DNA of 64,000 nt from UPXZ01 sp049840795 (GTDB lineage Bacteria > Bacteroidota > Bacteroidia > Bacteroidales > Paludibacteraceae). Shown piece by piece: positions 1 to 8,015 of the stretch. The number at the start of each line of letters is the position of its first letter. Positions within the stretch are counted from its first letter, which is position 1. Location: contig JASGJK010000030.1 of assembly GCA_049840795.1 (NCBI GenBank), positions 62,001 to 126,000 on the forward strand, written 5' to 3'. The notes beneath the pieces were generated by a model. That model made no database searches and was not told the origin of the DNA. It saw only the letters and a list, made by a program, of their open reading frames with translations. A program made the position numbers and the translations under genes.

Positions 1-617
1 GCATCGTTGCTGATATATGTTTGAAAAAATGGTCTAAATTCTTTGCTCGAAGCATGCTCAATTACTTGTGCATAAGCTCGACCAACACCTTTTTTATCTT
101 CCAAAATTTCAAGCCCAACAATTACTAACTTCTTTTTACTGTCGCCACTACGACCAACTTTACCTTCTTCGTATTCTCCTATGAGAAACTCATCAACCTG
201 AACTTTGCCCTCCAATCGGCTTTTACGGCTACTTGTCATTGCTTGTTGGATTTTCCACTTAAATTCCCATACTGTTTTCTGGCGCAATCCAAATTCCTCT
301 GACAATTCCAATGAAGACATTCCTTTCTTCTTGGTGCTAATTTTAAAACAGATATGAAATGCGATAAGCAATGAAAATTTCAACTTGTCAAACATAGTTC
401 CAGAAGTGGGGCTTTCATCGTAATTGCATTTGGCGCAACGATGTGAATAGGGCTTTTTGCCTTTGCCAAATTTCAAATGACCACACTTCTTACATTGGTA
501 AGGATGCTCGGCTGACCATTTTATTTCTGAAACATAGCGATAGCAATCCTCCTGTGTCTGAAAATATTTATTGAACTCTATTGAATTCACTCCTATATAT
601 TGTTTCCTAATATCCAC
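1..617 (-). CDS. IS1595-family transposase, partial but in frame
   Basis: This is the N-terminal two thirds of a DDE transposase that moves the surrounding IS. The reading frame starts at a GTG (617-615). An N-terminal zinc-ribbon follows, with the cysteine pairs CKKCGH and CAKC about 25 residues apart, then the start of the ISXO2-like catalytic domain (VQVDEFLIGEYEEGKVGR). It has a sense CAG codon where the second copy has TAG, so this copy is the intact parent type as far as it can be seen. The C-terminus is outside the window. Confidence 0.85.
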   Translation of the reverse strand, partial: MDIRKQYIGVNSIEFNKYFQTQEDCYRYVSEIKWSAEHPYQCKKCGHLKFGKGKKPYSHRCAKCNYDESPTSGTMFDKLKFSLLIAFHICFKISTKKKGMSSLELSEEFGLRQKTVWEFKWKIQQAMTSSRKSRLEGKVQVDEFLIGEYEEGKVGRSGDSKKKLVIVGLEILEDKKGVGRAYAQVIEHASSKEFRPFFQTYISND

Positions 618-670
618 GCTACAAAAGTAGCAGATTTATCCAAAATTACAGCGACCTAAACGCCTATACC
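1..670 (-). mobile_element. IS1595-family insertion sequence, copy 1 (cut by window start)
   Basis: The outer end is the terminal repeat CGCCTATACC at 661-670, reading inward into a minus-strand transposase. It matches the complete copy at 41630-42620 in inverted orientation, base for base over the shared ~670 bp except for one adjacent pair of bases. The left end lies outside the window. It sits only 10 bp outside the inverted repeat at 681-734. Confidence 0.85.
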
Positions 671-680
671 AAAATAAATT

Positions 681-734
681 TTTACCAAGTTGGTAACACC
701 TTGGCAAAAATATCCACCAAAACCCACCAATTTT
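681..734 (+). repeat. 54-bp inverted repeat, left end of a 6.1 kb segment
   Basis: It begins TTTACCAAGTTGG and ends AAAACCCACCAATTTT. The reverse complement of 6772-6825 matches at 49 of 54 positions by hand alignment. Together the pair bounds the lysozyme-to-restriction-gene segment. The first 13 bases contain the palindromic core ACCAAGTTGG(T), which recurs in the hairpin near rteC (6931-6965). Confidence 0.7.
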
Positions 735-789
735 GCCAATACTAATTTCAGTCTTGAGTCTTAGCTCTTGATTCTAAAATCTAAATAAA

Positions 790-1326
790 ATGGCAAAATT
801 CAATCTCGCACTTTCAAAAGTGCTCTCTCACGAAGGTGGTTACGTCAACGATCCTGATGATCTGGGTGGTGAAACTTACAAAGGAATATCACGTAACTCC
901 TACTCCACCTGGGAAGGCTGGGAAATTATCGACAAAGGTAAAAAAGGTCCGGCTTTTCCCGCTAACATGATCAAACATGCCAGACTGCAACAACTTGTCG
1001 ATCAATTCTATTTCGACACATTCTGGAAACCTTTAAACGCAGAGCAAATCCAAAATCAGACTTCTGCTGATTCTGTATTTGACTTCGCTGTCAATTCAGG
1101 CCTCACCACTTTGGCGCGCCTTGTACAATCCATTGTCGGCGCTAAAATCGATGGTTGCATTGGAGAAATCACCCTCAACCAAATCAATTCGATGGATTTC
1201 GGACATTTCCAGGCTGCACTCACCGTTGCAAAAATGGAGTATTACATGAACATTATTCGCAAACGCCCAACCAGTAAGAAATTCTTACTCGGCCGGATCT
1301 TTCGCTCACTCTCATTCAATGATTAA
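790..1326 (+). CDS. GH108-type N-acetylmuramidase (phage-like lysozyme)
   Basis: This 178-residue protein would cleave the glycan strand of peptidoglycan. The N-terminal GH108 signature is visible: LSHEGGYVNDPDDLGGETYKG, in which the Glu of HEGG is the catalytic acid of the family, then FDFAVNSG near residue 100. The C-terminal half (IVGAKIDGCIGEITLNQIN) resembles the peptidoglycan-binding module usual in these enzymes. There is no signal peptide, so export would need a holin or secretion partner, and none is seen beside it. It is the first gene inside the inverted-repeat-bounded segment, followed by an HTH gene and replication-like genes, which fits a small mobile element or prophage remnant. 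Confidence 0.85.
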   Translation: MAKFNLALSKVLSHEGGYVNDPDDLGGETYKGISRNSYSTWEGWEIIDKGKKGPAFPANMIKHARLQQLVDQFYFDTFWKPLNAEQIQNQTSADSVFDFAVNSGLTTLARLVQSIVGAKIDGCIGEITLNQINSMDFGHFQAALTVAKMEYYMNIIRKRPTSKKFLLGRIFRSLSFND

Positions 1327-1384
1327 TTATCACAAAGAACTCTGTAAGCCCCTTTAGGGGTTTGGGGTCATAAACTAAAGACAT

Positions 1385-1651
1385 GTGTCTGCTCAAATCA
1401 TAACCACTGACGATCTCCGGGAGTTCAAAATCGAACTCCTGGACGAAATCCGGAACATTGTTTCCGAACAGAAATCCGCCACTACTAAAAAGTGGCTCAA
1501 ATCAGTTGAAGTCCGCAAACAGCTCAACATTTCACCCGGAACGTTACAAACGCTCCGAATCAATGGCACGTTGCCATACACAAAAATCGGCGGTACCAAT
1601 TATTACAACCTCACCGACATCGAAAAACTTCTTTCAAAAAACAAATCTTAA
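1385..1651 (+). CDS. Excisionase-like helix-turn-helix protein
   Basis: This 88-residue protein has a charged helical N-terminus and a C-terminal winged-helix excisionase/MerR-type domain (WLKSVEVRKQLNISPGTLQTLR, then LPYTKIGGTNYYNLTDIEKLL). Such proteins bind DNA to direct excision or control transcription of mobile elements. The start is GTG (GTG TCT GCT); the overlapping ATG two bases upstream is in another frame. The gene is flanked by two copies of a CCCCTTTAGGGG-like palindrome (about 1350 and 1655). Confidence 0.75.
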   Translation: MSAQIITTDDLREFKIELLDEIRNIVSEQKSATTKKWLKSVEVRKQLNISPGTLQTLRINGTLPYTKIGGTNYYNLTDIEKLLSKNKS

Positions 1652-1719
1652 AGCCCCATTTAGGGGGTTGAGGGTCATTATCACATTAACTCATCATCAC
1701 ATTACCACATCAACACATC

Positions 1720-2521
1720 ATGAATTATATCCTCCAATTATCCGGTTTTTTTCAAAAGGTGGCAGTCGACGATCGTCTCAATCCGACACATGTTCAGTCT
1801 TTACATGGCCGTATTTCAATTCTGGAACTCCGAACGATTCCAGAATCCAGTTTCAATCTCCCGTCAGGAACTCATGCGAATCAGTAAAATCAGTGCAAAA
1901 GCAACCTATCATAAATGCATAAAAGACTTACACAATTTTGGGTATATCCAGTATATTCCATCTTACAATCCATTCAAAGGAAGCCTTGTTTACCTATTCG
2001 ATTTTCAGACAAGTGCTAGACTGGTTGTAGACCAAGACCGTACTAATATCGAAACAAGCATTGAACAAGCATTAGTACCTTATATAAACAATAGAGAAAA
2101 CATATTAAACACAAATAGTGAGAAAGAGGACACTCAATCAAAAAATGATATTGTGTTGAAAGTTTCAAAAAACAGGGTAAAAGTCGTAGAAGTAAACGGC
2201 GAAAAGATACTTCCAAAAACAAGAGGTAGCAAACACAAATCAGAAATACTAATCACTCCGCCGGATAGGGTTGCGGTACAGAACTACTTTTTGGAGCAAA
2301 AAAGCTCCGAAATCGAAGCGGAGAAGTTTTATAATTACTTTCAAAGCAACGGCTGGAAAGTGGGCGGCAAAGCACCCATGCAGGATTGGCAGGCAGCTGC
2401 CCGTAACTGGCTATTAAATGTACCGGCATTTATCAAACCGCAACCAGTATCAAAAGTGGAACAACTTACTCCCGGACAACTCAATGTAACTAGTTCAAAA
2501 AATTACGCTGAACCACTTTGA
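1720..2521 (+). CDS. Replication-initiator/DnaD-like protein of a mobile element, frameshifted
   Basis: The reconstructed product is about 267 residues. The true N-terminus (MNYILQLSGFFQKVAVDD) starts at ATG 1720, and the frame changes by one extra base at about 1792-1795. The rest reads on (SLYMAVFQFWNSERFQNPVSI) to the stop at 2521. Residues 25-90 look like a winged-helix domain (ISRQELMRISKISAKATYHK). The C-terminus carries a DnaD/replication-type segment (NYFQSNGWKVGGKAPMQDWQ ... ARNWL). Related proteins occur next to DnaC-like ATPases in Bacteroidetes mobile DNA, as here. Without the shift, translation could only start at 1790 and would lose the conserved start. The function assignment is inference. 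Confidence 0.6.
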
Positions 2522-2638
2522 AAAATGAATAGGTTGTTTTTGCAATGGAATTGATAATAAACACAATGCCTCTTTTTGCTAGTGCAGAAAATAGAGGTCA
2601 AAAAATAAACTGCTTTATTTAGTGAACCGCTTTAAAAT

Positions 2639-3247
2639 ATGAACAACAACCTGTCTATAATTCAGACCAAAGGCAAAGAACTGTTTGGTGAACATTTTCA
2701 GATTATTCCCGAAGATTACGAAGTAGTTCATAAATTGTTCACGTGGTTTTTGCGGGATGAACAGCAAGCTCAATATCTCGGAATCAATCTGCACAAAGGT
2801 ATTTTATTAACCGGTCCTGTTGGTTGCGGTAAAACAAGTCTAATGCAACTAATGCGTATACTCGTACCGCAGCAACAACGCTTTGGAATCAAATCTTGCC
2901 GTGAAATCACATTCGACTTTATTAAAGACGGTTACGAAACTATTCAGCGATATAGCAGTTATGCATATACCAACACAATCAATCCACCACACCCCCATAC
3001 CCACTGTTTTGATGATTTGGGTGCCGAAAGTACTCTCAAGTACTATGGTAATCAATGTAATGTCATGGGCGAAATTCTCTTATCCCGGTACGATCACTTT
3101 ATCAACAATCACATGATTACTCATACAACTACAAACCTCTCCGCCTCCGAGCTCGAAAGCTACTACGGCAATCGTGTCCGCTCCCGCATGCGGGAAATGT
3201 TTAATCTCATAGCATTTGACAGCACCTCCAAGGACAAACGAAAATAA
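2639..3247 (+). CDS. DnaC/IstB-like AAA+ ATPase
   Basis: A 202-residue cytoplasmic ATPase. Walker A is GPVGCGKTS near residue 60 and Walker B is HCFDDLGAE near residue 122, followed by a sensor-like Asn (TTTNLSASE) and an arginine-rich end (YGNRVRSRMREMF) like the arginine finger of DnaC helicase loaders. Together with the upstream initiator-like gene it probably loads the replicative helicase on the element. Its stop-to-start spacing from that gene is about 118 bp. The 24 bp before its start (2621-2644) resemble the end of the upstream gene (2505-2528), a small imperfect repeat. Confidence 0.75.
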   Translation: MNNNLSIIQTKGKELFGEHFQIIPEDYEVVHKLFTWFLRDEQQAQYLGINLHKGILLTGPVGCGKTSLMQLMRILVPQQQRFGIKSCREITFDFIKDGYETIQRYSSYAYTNTINPPHPHTHCFDDLGAESTLKYYGNQCNVMGEILLSRYDHFINNHMITHTTTNLSASELESYYGNRVRSRMREMFNLIAFDSTSKDKRK

Positions 3248-3850
3248 TTTTCCATGTAGAGACGAGATGCATCGCATCTCAAAAACAAACATAACAAATC
3301 TGGCAACAAACACCACTCATTGCCAAATATGTTGTACTTCTGTTCCTATCCCCTTTAGGGGTAAAATATCAAGTATTTTGCGCCGTTTACTTGACATTAC
3401 GTTGTCCTGAAGTAAGTGAAAAACAAAAAAAATGTCCCGTTTTTTACGTAAAAAACGGGACAAATATTGCGAACTATAAAATCATTTTTATACTTATAAC
3501 CATATTTTGGCTGCAATAATATCCGAAAATCAACGCTTTTCGCAGCCAAAATATTTTTCTTTCCTTTAGTGACAGTAATGAATGATAAATCATTCATTAA
3601 ACAAATAAAAAGCAAGATTTGCGAATCATGAATTATGCAACATAAGAATGACAATTTTAATAAGGAGTAAAAGAATGAGAGATAGCTGATTGTTAGCAGA
3701 ATATCTCCCCTTTTAGTTTTCATTTCTATTTCGTTGAATTAAAAACTAAAATAAATCACTTCTATTTGTATTTATATTAAATTATTATTGTATTTTTGCT
3801 TGCAATATACCCCGACAAAAGGGGTTTATTGCATGTGACATTACAATTAA
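3248..3850. other. 600-bp gene-free stretch with short repeats
   Basis: No convincing gene. It holds a near-palindrome typical of dispersed Bacteroidetes intergenic repeats (GAGACGAGATGCATCGCATCTC region, 3262-3283), a CCCCTTTAGGGG palindrome near 3350 matching those at about 1350 and 1655, the long palindrome at 3434-3461, and AT-rich sequence up to the abiE genes. A 108-codon minus-strand frame (3397-3723) is low-complexity and not supported. Confidence 0.5.
3434..3461. terminator. 28-bp perfect palindrome, probable terminator
   Basis: GTCCCGTTTTTTAC followed directly by its exact complement, with a run of A on the left side (a T-run for minus-strand transcripts). With essentially no loop, the stem would fold as a hairpin with a T-rich centre. 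It lies downstream of the ATPase gene. Confidence 0.5.
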
Positions 3851-3857
3851 ATTGTAT

Positions 3858-4661
3858 ATGAATGAGTCAATAAGACATACAGCTGATTTTCTTCGTTACG
3901 TTAGAACCAATGGTAGATACTCTTTTACCTTGGAAGACTTGATGAGAGATATACCCAAATCAATTAAGAATATCAGAAAAGACTTGGATAGGCTTAGAGA
4001 TAAAGGAGATATAATTAATATAAGAAGAGGCTTTTATACCATTATACCCGATGAATATAAAAATATGGGAGTAATTCCGGTCGAATTTTACATTGATGAA
4101 TTGATGAGGTCTTTAAATAAAACCTATTATGTCGGTCTGTATAGTGCAGCTATGTTTCACGGTGCAGCTCACCAACAACCACAGGAATTTTATATCATTT
4201 CGGAAAAACCAAAACCTCGAAAAATTAGTAATAATAGTTTTTTGATCAATTTTACTGAAAAAAGAAACTTCCCGTTATTTGGGATTGAAGATAAAAAAAC
4301 GGACACAGGTTACTTTAAAATGTCAAATGTAGAATTGACCTTTCTCGACCTGATTTATTTTGAACAATCACTCGGAGGATACAATCGAATAATATCAATA
4401 CTTGAAGAATTATCCGAAAGCATTAATCTGACAAAAATGAAAGAAGTAGTAAAAAATGATTTTCCGTTAAGTGTATTTCAACGAGCTGGTTATATTGCTG
4501 AAAATGTGTTAGACAACACGAAACTGGCAGCTGTTTTTGAAAACAAATTGGCAAAATTGAATTCCAAAACGGTACCTCTCAAATCTTCAGAGGAGAAAAA
4601 TGGGGAGAAAAATGAAAAATGGAATATAATAATTAATACAGAAATAGAAAGCGACTTATGA
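3858..4661 (+). CDS. abiEi: AbiEi-like antitoxin of a type IV toxin-antitoxin system
   Basis: About 267 residues. The N-terminal winged-helix domain (YSFTLEDLMRDIPKSIKNIR, RLRDKGDIINIRRGFYTIIP) is the DNA-binding half of AbiEi antitoxins. The central domain has YYVGLYSAAMFHGAAHQQPQ and the family-typical KMSNVELTFLDLIYF. I prefer ATG 3858 over TTG 3852. It overlaps the toxin gene by 4 bp (ATGA), so the pair is translationally coupled. AbiEi represses the operon and neutralises AbiEii, and the pair can give abortive phage infection or stabilise mobile DNA. Confidence 0.85.
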   Translation: MNESIRHTADFLRYVRTNGRYSFTLEDLMRDIPKSIKNIRKDLDRLRDKGDIINIRRGFYTIIPDEYKNMGVIPVEFYIDELMRSLNKTYYVGLYSAAMFHGAAHQQPQEFYIISEKPKPRKISNNSFLINFTEKRNFPLFGIEDKKTDTGYFKMSNVELTFLDLIYFEQSLGGYNRIISILEELSESINLTKMKEVVKNDFPLSVFQRAGYIAENVLDNTKLAAVFENKLAKLNSKTVPLKSSEEKNGEKNEKWNIIINTEIESDL

Positions 4662-5449
4662 TCCCAAGAGCACATATTATTGAATGGCAGAAAAACGCAT
4701 CCTGGAAAACAAATGCACAGGTCGAACAGGATTTAGTGATTGAAAGGGCATTGGTCGAATTGTTTTCCGATGATTTTATTCGCGAAAATTTGGCTTTCAG
4801 AGGTGGTACAGCATTGCATAAAATGTTTTTTAAACCTCAGGTGAGGTATTCGGAAGATATTGACTTGGTCCAAATAAAATCGGGGAGTATTCATCCCATT
4901 TTACAACAGATCCGTAAAAAACTTGATTTTCTGGGTCAGAAAAGATCAGTGAAGGCAAATGAAAAAATGAACACGGTAGTGTATAGATTCGATACAGAGA
5001 TTCAACCGGTTATAAATTCCAGGCTAAAAGTAGAGATAAACTGTAGAGAACATTTTAATGTTTTCGGGCTGAATAAAGTAGCACTGAAAGTGGATAATTC
5101 ATGGTTCTCGGGCGAAACGGAGATTAATACCTACTCGTTGGAAGAATTACTTGGAACAAAGATGAGAGCTCTTTACCAACGGAAAAAAGGACGTGATTTA
5201 TTCGATCTGTATTACGCGTTGACTAATTCTGAGGTCGATACACAGCAAGTACTTGAAGCATACAAAGCATATATGAACTTTAGCGATACAAAACATAAAA
5301 CCTCGAAAGAGTATCTGCTTAATTTGGATGATAAAATGAATGATAATGTTTTTCTTGGTGATATGACTGCATTGCTAAGACCCAGCATTCAATATGATAT
5401 AAATGCAGCTTACGCTTTAGTAAAAACAGAATTGATTGATAAGATATAA
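4658..5449 (+). CDS. abiEii: AbiEii-like nucleotidyltransferase toxin
   Basis: A 263-residue protein of the AbiEii/AbiGii family. The nucleotidyltransferase core is visible as FRGGTALHK (residues ~47-55) followed by RYSEDIDLV with the two catalytic aspartates (~64-72). The later family motif LLGTKMRALYQRKKGRDLFD (~165-185) contains the conserved Lys/Asp pair. It appears full length and intact. As a type IV toxin it would modify a cellular target using a nucleotide, held in check by the product of the overlapping upstream gene. Confidence 0.88.
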   Translation: MIPRAHIIEWQKNASWKTNAQVEQDLVIERALVELFSDDFIRENLAFRGGTALHKMFFKPQVRYSEDIDLVQIKSGSIHPILQQIRKKLDFLGQKRSVKANEKMNTVVYRFDTEIQPVINSRLKVEINCREHFNVFGLNKVALKVDNSWFSGETEINTYSLEELLGTKMRALYQRKKGRDLFDLYYALTNSEVDTQQVLEAYKAYMNFSDTKHKTSKEYLLNLDDKMNDNVFLGDMTALLRPSIQYDINAAYALVKTELIDKI

Positions 5450-5475
5450 TAACTTATATTGCAATAAAATAGAGT

Positions 5476-5757
5476 ATGAAAAGAAAATTCACCACAAACT
5501 CACGTTTGGTTAATGAACTGTTTGCCAACTATATTACTACTTTTGCAGCATTCTGTGAGTTAATCAATAATTCATTGCAGGCAGGTGCTAAAAATATTTG
5601 GATCGATATTGATTATACCAAAGATACTGAGTTACATCCTTTGATAATAAAAGCAATAAGTATTAAAGACGATGGTTGTGGTGTACATACGAGTGAGGTT
5701 CCACATAAATTGTTGGATATCGGTACTGCTAATAAAGATGGTGGTAAAGGAATATGA
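5476..5757 (+). pseudogene. Truncated GHKL-type ATPase (N-terminal fragment)
   Basis: The 93 codons encode only the first part of a GHKL ATP-binding fold. The N-box FCELINNSLQAGAKNIWIDI (Glu/Asn for Mg-ATP) and the G1 box IKDDGCGV are clear, and the fragment ends just as the lid glycines begin (GGKGI). A full protein would run several hundred residues further. The break coincides exactly with the left copy of the 31-bp inverted repeat at 5756, so recombination there probably removed the rest. Such GHKL proteins occur in MORC-like defence systems, but this piece would be inactive. Confidence 0.75.
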
Positions 5758-5786
5758 CGATTTTTCTAAACAAAAAATTGTATGGG
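5756..5786 (+). repeat. 31-bp inverted repeat, left copy, in recognition-domain sequence
   Basis: Starts GACGATTTTTCTAAAC and ends AATTGTATGGG; the identical sequence lies inverted at 6530-6560. The copies encode DDFSKQKIVW in both restriction-gene ends and bracket a 743-bp segment that could invert. Confidence 0.85.
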
Positions 5787-6177
5787 CTGAATTAGCAAAA
5801 ACGGGAAATGCTTTTACAATTGACAATAACAATTTTTTAGTCTCAAATACTGTTTATATTCTAACAATGTCGAAGGAAATAAGTACAATGAATCACTATG
5901 AATGCTTGTTGTCTGTTTTAAATAGTAAAGCTTTATTGTTTTATATGGATAAAATTTCTACGCGTTTAGATGAAACAGGTTGGCGCTGGTTAAGGCAATA
6001 CGTAGAGATTTTACCAATCCCAACGATATCTATAGAAAAACAAAATATTATAAAAATATTGTACTAAGTGAATCAAAGTACAAAACTATCCTTGGCCAAG
6101 AAAAAATTAATTATTTTGTATTTAGCTTATATGATCTTGAAAATGAAGAAATTGAATTCCTAGACAGAAATTATTGA
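5756..6177 (+). pseudogene. Restriction-modification target-recognition C-terminus (TaqI_C-like), orphan
   Basis: It reads DDFSKQKIVWAEL, then CLLSVLNSKALLFYMDK and LRQYVEILPIPTIS, the pattern of the C-terminal specificity domain of type IIG/Eco57I-like enzymes. It has no start codon or methylase domain. A one-base loss near 6055 (five A where six fit) splits off the true end (INYFVFSLYDLENEEIEFLD). It converges tail to tail with a homologous end on the minus strand, and the two stops are only a few bases apart. Confidence 0.65.
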
Positions 6178-6779
6178 GATTCAATTAAATTGATTTCTTC
6201 GGAAGAAAAATTATATAGTTTGTAAACGACCCTGTTTACTTCAAAATCAAAATCACAATTTTTATCTAGTAATTTCTCTACAATTTGTATAAGTTCTTCT
6301 TGCTCTGATTCTACTATTACAGGCACGGGTAGTTGCTCTATAAACATTGGTTTATATTCAAAGTAGCCTCCATTTCTTGTTACACCTAAATTTCGAATAT
6401 AATAATCTGCAACTTTTGAATTCAATACCCCTAAAAGATATTTGTTGGCAGGGACGATCATTGGGTATGGAGCATTTACAAAATATCCTTCTGGAGCTAT
6501 TGTATAAGCAGCAGATATATTTAAATTTCCCCATACAATTTTTTGTTTAGAAAAATCGTCCATATAAGCACAGTTGCGTAGGTTATAAGGAGTGATTCCT
6601 TTATCTTGTCTTTTCTCTAACTCAAAATAATACTGATCTAAGTGACTTTTTATTGCCGGATAATTATTTAAATCAATGGGAGTTATACCTTTTTCTTTTA
6701 TTCTATTATGCGTATTTATTAGCCATAAATCTGCAAAGTCATAACTATATCGTTTTATGTCCCTGCCGCGTAAAATCGG
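6171..6779 (-). pseudogene. C-terminal part of a type IIG restriction enzyme/methylase, 5'-truncated
   Basis: On the minus strand the frame opens with ILRGRDIKRY, a motif just before the recognition domain of Eco57I/TaqI-like enzymes. It continues through LWLINTHNRIKEKGITPIDL and DDFSKQKIVWGNL to KLYNFSSEEINLIESQ. About 200 residues remain; the methylase and nuclease parts are missing. Homology starts exactly at the inner edge of the 54-bp inverted repeat (6772), preceded by an in-frame stop, so the element end or a rearrangement cut the gene there. Confidence 0.7.
6530..6560 (-). repeat. 31-bp inverted repeat, right copy
   Basis: Exact inverted partner of 5756-5786. Inversion between them would join the upstream minus-strand frame (ILRGRD...) to the other recognition end (AELAKTG...), changing specificity while keeping the frame around DDFSKQKIVW. 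Confidence 0.85.
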
Positions 6780-6825
6780 TGGGTTTTAGTGGATATTTTT
6801 GACAAGGTATTGCCAACTTGGTAAA
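6772..6825 (-). repeat. 54-bp inverted repeat, right end of the 6.1 kb segment
   Basis: Inverted partner of 681-734 (49/54 by hand). Its inner edge abuts the truncated restriction gene, and its outer edge (CCAACTTGGTAAA) faces rteC. It may be a transposon/IME end or a copied attachment sequence. Confidence 0.7.
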
Positions 6826-6930
6826 GATTTTTTTGAGGCAATTTTTGACGAAAATGAAGGGGAAAGTCGGTTTTATGAATGGATTTATTGCTACAAACAT
6901 TCCGTTTTTGGATTGCGGGGTATAAAAACA

Positions 6931-6965
6931 AAAACTACCAAGTTGGTATAATATTGGTAGTTTTT
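6931..6965. terminator. Hairpin downstream of rteC
   Basis: AAAACTACCAA ... TTGGTAGTTTT forms an 11-bp perfect stem around a 12-base loop. For minus-strand rteC transcripts the distal arm is followed by T-rich sequence, so it is a plausible intrinsic terminator. Its loop side repeats the ACCAAGTTGGT core of the 54-bp inverted repeats. Confidence 0.6.
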
Positions 6966-6987
6966 GGATGTAAGCAGTGGAATAAGA

Positions 6988-7860
6988 TTATGTCCCAAAT
7001 TCTTCATCCATTCGTTTTTCGAGGCAATCGGCTAGGTATCTTAAAAATGAAGTGCGGTCTTTCTTGCGGCTTTTAATAGCAATATATGAACGGTAGTAAT
7101 CGCCTAAGTCAATATTGAACAGACTTTGCAAACCTGTCATTATCTCGCGAATATCAGCATTACCATTGTCGAGCACTTTTGCGGCATAGAGTGCATACCC
7201 CAGCTCAATGGCAGCCGCTTTTGTTCCGCTCCATTTGTTTCTCCGGTTTGTTTGCTTGTGGTTGTTAAAATAGAATGATAGCCGGTCAACATATTGCAAT
7301 TTTTTGTTTAGGAAAATCCGTAGCATCTCGTTGGAGAGTATCTTAGCCACTTTGTAATCGTATCCGGTGGAAAAATCCGCATCGTTGATAAAATGCGAAC
7401 TGTCTATGCCAAGCCGGATATTGGGTTTGCCCCGGCGAAAATAGTATTCGTCCAAATCAACCCCATTGGAACGGTAATATTCGTAAAAATCGAGATTACG
7501 ATTGAAAAAGAAAGTCAGGCTGTTCAATTCCTGTTCGTAGTAGTTTTTTTGACTGATATTGCTCCCGTTAGGGCGTTTTAATTCAATAGTGTATATTTTA
7601 TTGAAATAGAGTAACTGGCTAAGGATTTGAGGCTTCATCTCTTTGAAAAAGTAAATTTCTTCCATCTCATTGATAAACCCAGATTCAAGGAGTTTAGTTT
7701 TCAGGGTATGTAACTTGTTTTGAAGAAACACGACCATTTCCAGGGCTTCACCCATTGAAATATCGCATCCTTCAAGGTCAATGGAGGAAACCTTTTCTGA
7801 GATTTCCTCCATTATTTGATTAAAAGGTTGCTTTAGGGTTATGATAGAGTTATTATGCAA
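6988..7860 (-). CDS. rteC: RteC, regulator of conjugative-transposon excision
   Basis: A 290-residue cytoplasmic protein matching the RteC family. The diagnostic block HFINDADFSTGYDYKVAKIL lies near residues 150-170, then FYFNNHKQTNRRNKWSG and the typical end RKKDRTSFLRYLADCLEKRMDE. In CTnDOT, RteC is made in response to tetracycline via RteA/RteB and activates the excision operon. Here rteA, rteB and tetQ are not in the window, so its trigger is unknown. It marks the left part of the conjugative transposon. Confidence 0.88.
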   Translation of the reverse strand: MHNNSIITLKQPFNQIMEEISEKVSSIDLEGCDISMGEALEMVVFLQNKLHTLKTKLLESGFINEMEEIYFFKEMKPQILSQLLYFNKIYTIELKRPNGSNISQKNYYEQELNSLTFFFNRNLDFYEYYRSNGVDLDEYYFRRGKPNIRLGIDSSHFINDADFSTGYDYKVAKILSNEMLRIFLNKKLQYVDRLSFYFNNHKQTNRRNKWSGTKAAAIELGYALYAAKVLDNGNADIREIMTGLQSLFNIDLGDYYRSYIAIKSRKKDRTSFLRYLADCLEKRMDEEFGT

Positions 7861-8015
7861 TTATCAATACGATTTTATATGTGGCCTATAGAAAATGGAC
7901 AATAATAAAACGGAAATTTTCCACACTTACTATTAGCGATTGAAAATTCCAGTAATGTAAAAGAGGTAATGATATGTAAGTCAATCATCTTATTTGTTGA
8001 GTAATATTCCAAAAT

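Noticed and set aside
1340..3360. CRISPR-like interpretation of the repeated CCCCTTTAGGGG palindromes
   Set aside because: Only three scattered copies with gene-length spacing; these are dispersed intergenic repeats.
3397..3723. 108-codon minus-strand frame in the gap before abiE
   Set aside because: Low-complexity hydrophobic sequence, reads through the 28-bp palindrome, no recognisable family or start context.
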